Part shown: positions 56,073 through 64,000 of the stretch, in pieces | How the letters are laid out: each line of letters starts with the position of its first letter | How positions within the stretch are numbered: the stretch's first letter is position 1 | From: Moraxella sp. FZFQ2102 | Lineage (GTDB): Bacteria > Pseudomonadota > Gammaproteobacteria > Pseudomonadales > Moraxellaceae | Direction of reading: 5' to 3' | Assembly: GCF_024137865.1 (NCBI RefSeq) | Contig: NZ_CP099960.1 | Location: 496,001-560,000 of the forward strand | Length of the DNA: 64,000 nucleotides | Notes under the pieces: model-generated | The model's database searches: none | What the model saw: only the letters and a program-made list of their open reading frames with translations | Told to the model about the DNA's origin: nothing | Translations under genes and position numbers: made by a program

Positions 56073-57596
56073 TTAAGGTCGAAAATCCCTTGCGCTGATC
56101 ACCGCATCTTTATCCTTGGCAAGCATCGCGCGCATGAGCTTAGTGCGATCACTACCTGCCGCCAACTCATCAGCCTGCGCCAATGACTGCAGCGCCCCTT
56201 GATATTGCCCGCGCCACAGCTCCACTTGGCTACGCGCACGCAGTGCATTGATGGTAGCGATAGTGGCAGCATGATCACTAGCGGCAGCGCGCGCCATCAG
56301 CTCATAAGCTTGCGCAGACAGCTGCCACGCGGATAAGTCATGTGAGCCATCGAAAGTTAATGGTGAGAGAAGTGCATTTGCCGCTTGCCCATCACCTGCA
56401 TGGATATGATACTTTGCCAAAATCAAGCGCAAATCACGGCGTTCTGGATAAATCGCTTGGCACGGCTTAATCATCTCAATGGCTTGATCATACTGCTTTT
56501 GGGCAAATGCCAAATGCGATTTGGTGATACATACCAGTGCGTCAGCAGGGTCAAATCGCCCTACTTCCAGCACCTGCGCTGCTTCACGGTGACGCTGTGC
56601 ATCAGCCAGCCATGATGCCAGTGCTAAGCGCGCACCTTCACTTTGTGGCGCATTGGCGACAAGCTCTGCATAAGTCGCCTGCTTGGTCAAATATTTGATG
56701 CGCCACGACCAGCGATCGAACAGCTTGGCTTGTTCATGCTTGGCAGTCATCACAGGCTTGGCATAGCTTGCCGCGCGTGCAGACGCTTCACTCATGCGCT
56801 CAGCGGTGAATGGATGCGACTGCATGAAGCTTGGCATAAAGGCATTTTTGGCTTGATTGATATTCAGCTGTCGCTGCAAACGGCTGAAAAATCTCGGCAT
56901 GGCATGAGCATCATAGCCCGACTGCACCAAAATCTGCATACCCACGCGATCTGCTTCTTTCTCATTCTCACGGCTGTGCGTCGCTGCCGACTCTGCTGTC
57001 GCCGTCTGGCCGCCTGCCATTGCAAGTAGCGCCGCATCACCACCTGCCGCCGATGCTGCGATCGCTGCGATCAAACCACCAAGCTGTAGCGCCATCAGCT
57101 TTTTGTTATTCTCCATCCGCGATTCATAATGCCGCTGACTGATGTGTGCAATCTCGTGCGCCAGCACACTTGCCACTTCATCAAGCCCTTGCGCCGCCAA
57201 AATCGTCCCCGTATTCATCCCGATCAGACCACCTGGTACAGCAAAGGCATTCATGCTGTTATCGACGATCAGCGGTGTGGCATACAGCTGCTGCGTGCGC
57301 ACTTTAGCATTCAGCTCTGCCGATAGCTGCACCAATACTTGATTTGCCCACGGATCTTCGACAAGTGGCAAATCATCATAAATCTGCCGCAGCGACCACG
57401 CAGCGATCTGCTCATTGCGATAAGTGTCATAAAAATTTGCACCTGCGGTCATGCTCGGCAAGCTAAATGCCGTCGGTGCTGTCGCTGCCACACTCGCCGT
57501 CGTCATCAGTGACAAGCCCAGAGCGATCGTCAGCGATCGCGCGGTTAAGCGGCTAGAAGTTTTCGTGTGAGTAGTTGGAAGTTTGGTGATTTTCAT
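56073..57596 (-). CDS. BepA-like periplasmic M48 metalloprotease with TPR region
   Basis: 507 residues. Signal peptide near residues 23-45 (LTIALGLSLMTTASVAA), then an M48 domain with zinc site VLAHEIAHISQRH and the third ligand Glu in ENEKEADRVGMQIL. The C-terminal 200 residues are helical repeats (for example LAFAQKQYDQAIEMIKPCQAIYP) of TPR type. This layout is that of BepA/YfgC, which degrades or helps assemble outer membrane proteins such as LptD. Probably transcribed alone. Confidence 0.9.
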   Translation of the reverse strand: MKITKLPTTHTKTSSRLTARSLTIALGLSLMTTASVAATAPTAFSLPSMTAGANFYDTYRNEQIAAWSLRQIYDDLPLVEDPWANQVLVQLSAELNAKVRTQQLYATPLIVDNSMNAFAVPGGLIGMNTGTILAAQGLDEVASVLAHEIAHISQRHYESRMENNKKLMALQLGGLIAAIAASAAGGDAALLAMAGGQTATAESAATHSRENEKEADRVGMQILVQSGYDAHAMPRFFSRLQRQLNINQAKNAFMPSFMQSHPFTAERMSEASARAASYAKPVMTAKHEQAKLFDRWSWRIKYLTKQATYAELVANAPQSEGARLALASWLADAQRHREAAQVLEVGRFDPADALVCITKSHLAFAQKQYDQAIEMIKPCQAIYPERRDLRLILAKYHIHAGDGQAANALLSPLTFDGSHDLSAWQLSAQAYELMARAAASDHAATIATINALRARSQVELWRGQYQGALQSLAQADELAAGSDRTKLMRAMLAKDKDAVISARDFRP

Positions 57597-57865
57597 ATAC
57601 TTGGGCGGCTTTGCTTAAGTTCGGTTTAGGGTGTTTTGGGTAAGGTTTAAATATTGTCAATTTACCATCAAACCTATCATCAATCAATCAATCATGAACA
57701 TATCCCGAAATTGTACTAGAAAATTGGTGCGCCGATGTGTCTTTGGCACATCTTTTTGTTATTGGCATTGACAAGGTTGTAACATTTTGCCAAGATAAGC
57801 GCCAAGATTGTGTAAGAACATTGTGTCAAATTTCACCGAATTTGCCACCAAAAAAGGACTGAGTT

Positions 57866-59509
57866 ATGAAACCATCATCGCTATCACTGCGCCTGTTGGG
57901 TGTGTTGGGTCTGTGTATGCTGAGCGCCTGCGGCACAAGCCAAACCGACGCGCCTGCCGCCGTGCACAGCAAGCCCACCGACCCAAAAGCACTCATCATC
58001 AACAACGGCGCTGAGCCTGAATCGCTTGATCCGCACAAGGTATCAGGCGTGCCTGAGTCGAATATTTTGCGTCAGTTGCTCGTTGGACTGGTCAGTACCG
58101 ATGATCAGGGCAACACCATCGGCGGCATGGCGACGAGTTGGACAACGACGGATAACAAGGTGTGGACTTTTATCCTGCGCGATGATGCCAACTGGTCCAA
58201 TGGCGATACAGTGACGGCACACGATTTCGTCTATAGTTTTCGCCGCTTGACCGACCCTGCGACCGCATCACCTTATGCCAGCTACCTTGTCGATGCCAAA
58301 GTCATCAATGCCCAAGCCATCATGAACGGCACGGCAAGCCCTGAGAGCCTTGGCATCACCGCCATCGATGATCGAACGCTACAGATCAGCTTATCTGAAC
58401 CCGTGCCGTATTTCGTCGATATGCTGATCCACACCGCCACCCTGCCCGTGCACCAAAAAACCATCGAGACATTCGGCGATAAATGGACGACGCCTGAGCA
58501 TTTCGTGGGTAATGGCGCGTATCGTCTGAGTGCTTGGCAGGTCAATGAACGCATCGTGCTTGAGCGTAATCCGATTTATTTTGATACCCAAAATGTCGCC
58601 ATCGATAAGGTGACTTTTTTGGCAATTCCCCAAGCATCCACCGATGTACAGCGTTATCGCGCAGGCGAGATTGACATCAGCAATGAAGGCTTACCACCTG
58701 AGCAATATGCCAAGCTCAAACAAGATCTGGGCGCTGAAGTCGTCGAACCGCCCAAGCTATGCACTTATTATTATGAGTTCAATCATACCAAGCCACCGTT
58801 TGATAATGCCGATGTGCGAAAGGCACTGGCCTTGACATTAGATCGTGAGATCATCACTGACAGCATTCTAAAACAAGGGCAAACGCCTGCGTATCAATTC
58901 TCACCGACGACCATCGGCGGCATCACGCCGTTTGAGCCTACATGGAAAGCGATGAGCAAGGATGAACGCATCGCCGAAGCCAAGCGACTGCTTGCTCAGG
59001 CAGGCTATAGTAAGGAGCATCCGCTGAAGTTTGAGCTGCTTTATAATACCAATGAACAGCACAAAACTCTGGCGGTGGCAGCAGCGGCACTGTGGAAAGA
59101 AAATCTGGGATTTGTAGAAGCTAATCTTAATAATCAAGAATGGAAAACCTACCTAGAAACTCGCCGTAAGCAGAATTATCAAATGGCGCGTGGCGGTTGG
59201 TGCGCTGATTATAATGAAGCATCGTCATTTTTGAACACCTTTAAATCTGATAACAGCAACAACTATGGTAAATACAGCAGTGCTGCCTTTGATAACATCA
59301 TGAACAGCACACTTGGCAATGCCATAGACACTAAGGCGCGCGCTGAATTGTACCGTCAAGCCGAAGCACAACTGGATCACGATACAGCGACGATTTTTGT
59401 GTATCATTATACCGCGCCGCGCTTGGTGAAATCTTATGTACAAGGCTTTCCCATCCACGATCCCTTGGGGAATTGGCAAGTCAAAAACCTAAGCATTCGC
59501 GCAGATTGA
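57866..59509 (+). CDS. oppA: Oligopeptide ABC transporter substrate-binding lipoprotein OppA
   Basis: 547 residues with lipoprotein signal (LLGVLGLCMLSAC). SBP_bac_5 family: AEPESLDPHKVSGVPESNIL, KVWTFILRDDANWSNGD, VTAHDFVYSFRRLTDP and the C-terminal lobe RGGWCADYNEASSFLNTF as in E. coli OppA/MppA. It binds peptides in the periplasm (anchored to the membrane) for the OppBCD complex encoded downstream. AAAAAAGGA gives a good ribosome site. Its close paralogue immediately downstream is broken, so this is the only working binding protein of the locus. Confidence 0.93.
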   Translation: MKPSSLSLRLLGVLGLCMLSACGTSQTDAPAAVHSKPTDPKALIINNGAEPESLDPHKVSGVPESNILRQLLVGLVSTDDQGNTIGGMATSWTTTDNKVWTFILRDDANWSNGDTVTAHDFVYSFRRLTDPATASPYASYLVDAKVINAQAIMNGTASPESLGITAIDDRTLQISLSEPVPYFVDMLIHTATLPVHQKTIETFGDKWTTPEHFVGNGAYRLSAWQVNERIVLERNPIYFDTQNVAIDKVTFLAIPQASTDVQRYRAGEIDISNEGLPPEQYAKLKQDLGAEVVEPPKLCTYYYEFNHTKPPFDNADVRKALALTLDREIITDSILKQGQTPAYQFSPTTIGGITPFEPTWKAMSKDERIAEAKRLLAQAGYSKEHPLKFELLYNTNEQHKTLAVAAAALWKENLGFVEANLNNQEWKTYLETRRKQNYQMARGGWCADYNEASSFLNTFKSDNSNNYGKYSSAAFDNIMNSTLGNAIDTKARAELYRQAEAQLDHDTATIFVYHYTAPRLVKSYVQGFPIHDPLGNWQVKNLSIRAD

Positions 59510-59550
59510 TTGTATAAATTTATTAAATAATTATCAAAAAAGTATCACCC

Positions 59551-61173
59551 ATGGCCATAATCAAACCGATGCTATTGATGACAAGCTTAGCCCTAGCGCT
59601 GGGCGCGTGTTCATCGGACAATACGCCCAAAAATAGCACAGCTCAAACCAATCCAACAGGCATCACCATCAATAATGCCAGTGAGCCTGAGACACTCGAT
59701 CCATAGCTTGCCAAAGGTGTGCAAGAAGGCAACATCATCCGCCAGTTCGCCGAAGGTCTAGTCAGCACCGACAATGACAGCAAGCTCATTCCTGCCATCG
59801 CAGCCGAATGGTCATCACCTGATAATAAGGTCTGGACTTTTAAGCTGCACGATGCCAACTGGTCCAATGGCGATGCGGTGACTGCCGATGATTTCGTCTA
59901 TAGCTTTCGCCGACTGGTCGATCCTGCCACAGGGTCGGATTATGCAAGCTGCCTAGATGATGGCAAGGTGCTGAACGCCCAAGCGATCATCAATGGTAAT
60001 GCAAGCCCTGACACACTTGGTATCAAAGCCATCGATGCCAAGACGCTAGAGATCACTTTATCTGAACCCGTGCCGTATTTTGTTGATATGATGACGCACT
60101 GGTCGGTGCTGCCCGTGCATCGCGCCAGTGTCGAAAAATTCGGCGAAAAATGGACAGATCCTGCCAATATCGTCGTCAATGGCGCGTACAAGCCAAGTCA
60201 ATGGGTGGTGAACGAAAAAATCGTACTGACCAAAAACCCAAGCTACTATGATGCCAATGCGGTATAAATTGAGAGCCTGACGCTGCTGCCAATCCCCCAA
60301 GCCACCACCGATGTGCTGCGCTATCAAGCAGGCGAGATCGACATCACTGCAAGCGAGCTGCCATCTGAGCAGTTTGATAAGCTCAAAGCCGACTATGGCA
60401 ATGAGCTAAAAACCGCGCCTGCGCTGTGCACTTATTATTTTGACTTAAATAACCAAAAGCCACCGTTCGATGATCTGCGTGTGCGGACAGCACTGGCTTT
60501 GACACTAGATCGTGAGCAAATCGTAGATAAGGTGATGGGTCAAGGGCAAATCGCCGCTTATCAATTCACCCCAACTGCCATCAAAGGCAGTGTCAATTTC
60601 ACCCCAGAATGGCAAGCGTGGAGCATGGATCAGCGTATCGCCAAAGCCAAAGAGCTGCTTAATGAAGCAGGCTATAATGAACAAAATCCACTGAAGTTCG
60701 ACCTACTCTACGACACCAATGAAAGCCACAAGAAAATCGCCCTAGCCGCCACAAGCCTATGGAAACAAGCGACTGGCTTTATTGATGTAAACTTAACAAA
60801 CCAAGAATGGAAAAGCTATCTTGACAGCCGCAGTAATGGTAATTATCAAATGGCACGCGCGCGTTGGTGCGGTGATTATAATGAAGCATCGACTTTCCTA
60901 AACTTATTAAAATCAAACAACACCAACAACTGGGCGCGCTATCATTCGGCTGAATATGACGCGCTGATGAACCAGACCTTGCGCACAGGTCTCAGTGACG
61001 CTGATCACAATAAGCTGTACGAACAAGTCGAAACGATCTTGGATAAGGACCATGCACACATCGATATGTTTTATTATGCCAATGTGCGCTTGGTCAAATC
61101 ACGCGTCGGTAATTATTCCAACAGCGATCCGCTAGATCTGTGGCGCGCCAAATATTGGATGATCAATCCATAA
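59551..61173 (+). pseudogene. oppA: Second oppA paralogue with two in-frame nonsense codons
   Basis: A single continuous frame from ATG at 59551 to the stop at 61173 (540 codons) encodes a lipoprotein signal (LALALGACSS) and the full SBP_bac_5 fold, highly similar to the preceding OppA (KVWTFKLHDANWSNGDAVTA, FVYSFRRLVDP, ARWCGDYNEASTFLNL). It is interrupted by TAG at codon 52 (59704-59706) in TLDP-stop-LAKGV and TAA at codon 239 (60265-60267) in YYDANAV-stop-IESL. Both could come from one C-to-T change (CAG, CAA). No frameshift is seen and the rest is intact, so the decay is recent. A terminator follows. Confidence 0.9.
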
Positions 61174-61192
61174 TCATCAGCCGCACCACCCA

Positions 61193-61222
61193 AAGCCTGC
61201 CTGTATCGGCGGGCTTTTTTAT
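61193..61222 (+). terminator. Terminator after the oppA paralogue
   Basis: AAGCCTGCC / GGCGGGCTT arms with a 6-nt loop followed by TTTT. Confidence 0.85.
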
Positions 61223-61265
61223 GCAAAAAGCACGGCGAAATTTTGCCAATCATGCATGGAACTTT

Positions 61266-61274
61266 TGCTATAAT
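61266..61274 (+). promoter_or_regulatory. Extended -10 promoter of oppBCD
   Basis: TGCTATAAT, 92 nt before the oppB ATG and downstream of the terminator, so the permease genes have their own start. Confidence 0.6.
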
Positions 61275-61365
61275 AACGCTCATTATTCTTAAGTCCAAGC
61301 CTTAGATAAGCCTTAGGATTGCTTGGTTGATCCACCAAAACCAGCGTGGCAAACAAAGGATTTTT

Positions 61366-62286
61366 ATGTTCAAACTCATCATTCGACGCACGCTAGAAGC
61401 CATTCCAACGCTGCTATTTTTGATTACCATTTCTTTTTTTATGATGCGCTTAGCACCAGGTAGTCCTTTTACTGGTGAGCGTAACTTACCACCCGCAGTA
61501 CTTGCCAATATTGAGGCTAAGTATAATTTAAATGATCCATTGTGGCTGCAATATTTAAATTATCTAAAGCAATTATTGCACGGTGATTTTGGCCCATCAT
61601 TCACTTATAAGGACTACACCATCAATGAACTGCTACAGCAATCCTTACCTGTCTCAATAGAGCTTGGTGTTTATGCATTCATCATCGCGGTCATCGTTGG
61701 TGTTACCATGGGTATCATCGCGGCATTAAAGCAAAATAGCGTACTTGACTACAGCTTAATGACCGTGGCAATGGCAGGCGTGGCAATTCCAAGCTTTGTC
61801 AAAGCGCCTTTGATGGTCTTGATTTTTGCAGTCATCCTAAAATGGTTCCCTGCTGGTGGCTGGAATGATGGTGCGTTTATGAACCTTGTTCTGCCTGTGA
61901 CGGCACTGTCATTGAGTTATATCGCCAGTATCGCGCGTATCACTCGTGGCTCGATGATTGAGACGATGAACTCACAGTTTATCCGTACGGCTCGTGCCAA
62001 AGGTCTGCCACTTCGACACATCGTCATCAAGCACGCCCTACGCCCTGCATCACTACCTATCATCTCATATCTTGGCCCTGCATTTGTCGGTATCATCACA
62101 GGCTCTATCATCATCGAAACCATCTTTGGCTTACCAGGGATTGGTCAGCTATTTGTCAATGGTGCATTGAACCGTGACTATAGCCTTGTGCTATCTTTGA
62201 CCATTTTGGTGGGTGTTTTGACCATCGTATTTAATGCCATCGTGGATATTTTATACGCTGTCATCGACCCAAAAATCAAATACTAA
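61366..62286 (+). CDS. oppB: Oligopeptide ABC transporter permease OppB
   Basis: 306 residues from ATG at 61366 with AAAGGA upstream; an ATG at 61327 adds 13 residues unlike the family. Six membrane helices. Begins MFKLIIRRTLEAIPTLLFLI, and has the permease EAA loop near RTARAKGLPLRHIVIKHALR, followed by GIITGSIIIETIFGLPGIGQLF. With OppC it forms the inner membrane channel for peptides. oppC follows after 30 nt. Confidence 0.95.
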   Translation: MFKLIIRRTLEAIPTLLFLITISFFMMRLAPGSPFTGERNLPPAVLANIEAKYNLNDPLWLQYLNYLKQLLHGDFGPSFTYKDYTINELLQQSLPVSIELGVYAFIIAVIVGVTMGIIAALKQNSVLDYSLMTVAMAGVAIPSFVKAPLMVLIFAVILKWFPAGGWNDGAFMNLVLPVTALSLSYIASIARITRGSMIETMNSQFIRTARAKGLPLRHIVIKHALRPASLPIISYLGPAFVGIITGSIIIETIFGLPGIGQLFVNGALNRDYSLVLSLTILVGVLTIVFNAIVDILYAVIDPKIKY

Positions 62287-62316
62287 GTGATTGCGATATT
62301 TTTATAAGGATTGTTT

Positions 62317-63216
62317 ATGTCTAACATTGCAACGACCACACCAACCACGACCCAAGCCAAAGAAATCAAAGGTCGTAGCCTGTGGCAAGATGCTTGGCGC
62401 CGCTTTTCACACAACAAAGCCGCCTTGGTCAGTGGCTTGGTATTATTACTCATTGCGTTATTTGTGACATTTGTACCGATGTTTGCACCATTTGGCTATG
62501 CTGATACCGACTGGGCAAATATGGCATCAGCACCATCGATGGAAACCAAGCACTATTTTGGTACAGATAACTTAGGCCGTGACCTACTCGTGCGTACCGC
62601 TGTCGGTGGTCGTATCTCATTGATGGTCGGTATCGCTGGTGCTTTTGTCGCGGTATTATTCGGTACCATCTACGGGGCGATTTCAGGTTATTTGGGTGGC
62701 AAAGTTGATATGCTGATGATGCGTTTTGTTGAAGTATTAAACGCATTCCCATTCATGTTCTTCGTGATTTTGCTAGTGACTTTATTCGGTCGTAACATCA
62801 TCTTTATCTTTGTCGCCATTGGCTTGGTGTCATGGCTAGATATCGCGCGTATTGTGCGTGGTCAAACCCTGAGCCTAAAAAACAAAGAATTCATCGAAGC
62901 GGCACACGTCGGCGGTGTCTCTGGATGGAAAATCGTGACTCGCCATATCGTACCGAATGTCTTGGGCGTCGTTGTGGTCTATGCATCACTACTTGTCCCA
63001 AATATGATTATGTTCGAATCATTCCTAAGCTTTCTAGGTCTGGGTGTCCAAGAGCCAATGACCAGCTGGGGTGCACTACTTCAAGAAGGTGCTCAAACCA
63101 TGCAGGTATCGCCATGGCAGCTGCTCATACCGTCGATTTTCTTGACCATCACCCTGTTTTGTTTCAACTTCTTAGGCGATGGCCTGCGTGATGCACTTGA
63201 TCCAAAAGATCGCTAA
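62317..63216 (+). CDS. oppC: Oligopeptide ABC transporter permease OppC
   Basis: 299 residues from ATG at 62317 with AAGGA eight nt upstream; a TTG at 62311 is less likely. N-terminal helix preceded by RSLWQDAWRRFSHNKAALVS, then HYFGTDNLGRDLLVRTAVGG, the EAA loop (FIEAAHVGGVSGWKIVTRHI) and LGLGVQEPMTSWGALLQEG. Partner of OppB in the peptide channel. oppD begins 28 nt after the stop, with AAAAAAGGA. Confidence 0.95.
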   Translation: MSNIATTTPTTTQAKEIKGRSLWQDAWRRFSHNKAALVSGLVLLLIALFVTFVPMFAPFGYADTDWANMASAPSMETKHYFGTDNLGRDLLVRTAVGGRISLMVGIAGAFVAVLFGTIYGAISGYLGGKVDMLMMRFVEVLNAFPFMFFVILLVTLFGRNIIFIFVAIGLVSWLDIARIVRGQTLSLKNKEFIEAAHVGGVSGWKIVTRHIVPNVLGVVVVYASLLVPNMIMFESFLSFLGLGVQEPMTSWGALLQEGAQTMQVSPWQLLIPSIFLTITLFCFNFLGDGLRDALDPKDR

Positions 63217-63244
63217 ATTCATTATTTAAAAAAAAGGATATACC

Positions 63245-64000
63245 ATGGCTCTATTAGAAGTCAAGGGCTTAAAAGTCAAATTCGCCACCGAAGATGGTTT
63301 GGTGACGGCGGTTAATGGACTTAATTTCAAACTCAATCAAGGTGAAACGCTCGGCATCGTCGGCGAATCAGGCTCAGGCAAATCCCAAACCGCCTTTTCG
63401 ATTCTAGGCTTGCTTGCCAAAAATGGTCGCACCGAAGGCTCAATCAAATTCCGTGATAAAGAGCTGGTCGGACTACCAGAGCATGAACTCAACAAAATTC
63501 GTGCCAACGAAATCGCCATCATCTTCCAAGACCCAATGACCAGTCTAAACCCATTTATGAAAGTGGGCGATCAGCTGTCTGAAGTCTTGGTATTGCATAA
63601 AGGCATGAGCAAGGCTGAGGCTTGGGAAGAGTCTATCCGTATGCTTGATGCAGTCAAGATCCCCGAAGCTCGCAAGCGTATCGGTATGTATCCGCACGAG
63701 TTTTCAGGTGGTATGCGTCAGCGCGTGATGATCGCCATGGCACTGCTATGTCGCCCCAAGCTACTGATTGCAGATGAACCAACCACCGCACTGGATGTCA
63801 CCGTGCAAGCACAGATCATGGCACTGCTGAACGATCTTAAGCGTGACTTTGACACCACCATCATCATGATTACCCATGACCTAGGTGTCGTCGCAGGGAC
63901 TTGTGATCGCATCCTTGTGATGTATGCTGGTCGTACGATGGCATATGGCAAGACCGAAGAGATTTTTTATAATCCAACTCATCCATATACCATCGGTCTG
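63245..64000 (+). CDS. oppD: Oligopeptide ABC transporter ATPase OppD, 3' end cut by window
   Basis: 252 codons visible from ATG at 63245 to the window end, all open. Starts [18 protein letters not shown]; Walker [14 protein letters not shown]-loop [15 protein letters not shown] signature [13 protein letters not shown], Walker [13 protein letters not shown], and H-loop MITHDLGVV are all intact, and [10 protein letters not shown] at the edge begins the oligopeptide-specific C-terminal region with its iron-sulfur-type Cys expected beyond. Probably followed by oppF outside the window. It supplies ATP hydrolysis for peptide import. Confidence 0.95.
   Translation, partial: MALLEVKGLKVKFATEDGLVTAVNGLNFKLNQGETLGIVGESGSGKSQTAFSILGLLAKNGRTEGSIKFRDKELVGLPEHELNKIRANEIAIIFQDPMTSLNPFMKVGDQLSEVLVLHKGMSKAEAWEESIRMLDAVKIPEARKRIGMYPHEFSGGMRQRVMIAMALLCRPKLLIADEPTTALDVTVQAQIMALLNDLKRDFDTTIIMITHDLGVVAGTCDRILVMYAGRTMAYGKTEEIFYNPTHPYTIGL

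Overview
The window looks like chromosomal DNA of a gammaproteobacterium of the family Moraxellaceae, most likely Moraxella or a close relative. The basis is gene content and family resemblance, not a search: an Na+-NQR operon, a 1,3-diaminopropane gene pair (dat and ddc) of the Acinetobacter type, type IV pilus minor pilins, yggS next to pilT, fur divergent from bamE, and generally moderate G+C with AT-rich intergenic DNA. No rRNA, tRNA, CRISPR array, prophage or insertion sequence was recognised.

Layout. 1-2543 (minus): minor pilins PilX (cut by the window edge), PilW and PilV, overlapping end to start with comF. 2557-5545 (minus): outer membrane phospholipase pldA, a DUF3465 lipoprotein, ruvB. 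5811-13830 (plus): a small exported protein, hemB, maeB, cca, a pteridine-reductase-like SDR and an APC permease with a possible attenuator in its leader. 13960-16262: a TetR regulator divergent from a fatty acid desaturase. 16369-19016 (plus): selO, ccoS and a TauE/SafE-like membrane protein with a histidine-rich tail. 19110-22422 (minus): an unusual compact cluster of one secreted chymotrypsin-like protease and four tandem paralogous lipoproteins. The protease is split by a 17-bp tandem duplication and one lipoprotein by an in-frame stop. 22629-29809: hisA, then a structured leader and nqrABCDEF. 29991-41957 (minus): ddc and dat, separated by a type I restriction-modification island that closely resembles EcoR124I. 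42261-45695 (plus): queE and three membrane proteins. 45964-55829: nnrS, yggS, pilT, fur, bamE, rnfH with an NSS-like transporter, cytochromes c4 and c5, ysxC, rsmI, yqeY. 56073-57596 (minus): a BepA-like M48 protease. 57866-64000 (plus): an oligopeptide ABC transporter, with oppA, a second oppA killed by two nonsense codons, oppB, oppC and oppD (cut by the window end).

The most notable parts are the two accessory regions. The restriction island carries three short tandem repeats of the kind that vary by slippage. One is a decamer array of about eight copies just ahead of hsdR. One is a two-copy decamer whose present copy number puts the second hsdS out of frame. One is a two-copy 12-mer encoding the TAEL spacer repeats known from EcoR124I. 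A Schlafen/AlbA-type ATP-binding protein sits between hsdS and hsdR, where some type I systems carry accessory defence genes. The protease-lipoprotein cluster has the architecture of a secreted enzyme with a set of diversified anchored partners. I know of no description of it, but its function is inference only.

The remaining genes are mostly housekeeping: haem synthesis, tRNA end repair, respiration, ribosome assembly, iron regulation, envelope assembly. Many promoters appear to use an extended -10 of the form TGCTANAAT.
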